5,289 nt of DNA, taken from contig JAFGTO010000295.1 of NCBI GenBank assembly GCA_016934095.1, forward strand, positions 1 through 5,289, read 5' to 3'. Positions within the stretch are counted from its first letter, which is position 1; each line of letters begins with the position of its first letter. This document shows positions 5,254 through 5,289 of this stretch, piece by piece. The position numbers and the translations under genes are program-made. The notes beneath the pieces were generated by a model, which was not told where the DNA came from, did not search any database, and was given only the letters and a program-made list of their open reading frames with translations. The stretch comes from Candidatus Glassiibacteriota bacterium (GTDB lineage: Bacteria > Gemmatimonadota > Glassbacteria > GWA2-58-10).

Positions 5254-5289
5254 CCGGGCCTCGCTTCCGCGGTCAAAAGCGGCTCCGCC

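Noticed and set aside
5273..5289. Possible last codons and TGA stop of a further upstream minus-strand gene
   Set aside because: Only four codons are visible before the TGA at 5273-5275, so it cannot be told from chance.

Overview
The window looks like a GC-rich bacterial chromosome segment, apparently from an environmental lineage that cannot be named with confidence from 5.3 kb. Strong GGAGG-type ribosome binding sites and sigma-70-like hexamers are present. Cofactor-type enzymes with degenerate Tat-like leaders, next to an ADP-ribosylglycohydrolase-family protein, are a combination familiar from Planctomycetes and FCB/candidate-phylum genomes; that placement is inference only. No tRNA, rRNA, CRISPR array, transposase or phage gene was seen.

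All five credible genes lie on the minus strand, so transcription runs from right to left. In order they are: an ADP-ribosylglycohydrolase-family protein (3898-5253), two tandem paralogous aldo/keto reductases (2851-3819 and 1814-2779), a secreted or lipid-anchored protein resembling only the N-terminal domain of DsbD/ScsB (657-1586 with the preferred start), and a small thioredoxin-fold protein (273-605). The gaps are 78, 71, 227 and 51 bases. The left-most 272 bases hold no gene and include a markedly AT-rich patch with a 9-bp inverted repeat.

There are probably two functional modules. The first is the hydrolase plus two reductases. A sigma-70-like promoter overlaps the hydrolase stop codon and should drive the reductase pair, and a weaker one overlaps the stop codon of the first reductase. 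The reductases align without a gap over about 285 residues and both keep the Asp-Tyr-Lys-His catalytic tetrad. They appear to be a tandem duplication, and their N-termini and substrate-loop regions have diverged. The second module is a thiol-redox pair: an exported DsbD-alpha-like protein with a CX3C motif but no membrane or thioredoxin domain, followed by a leaderless thioredoxin-like protein. An AT-rich promoter-like segment at about 1630-1657 precedes this module, so it may be transcribed independently.

The most notable observations are the stand-alone DsbD-alpha domain paired with a protein in another compartment, an in-frame internal start with a strong Shine-Dalgarno sequence in one reductase that would remove its leader, and the repeated arrangement of a -35 box on the preceding stop codon. 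None of this clearly amounts to a new system; the rest is ordinary metabolic and redox content.
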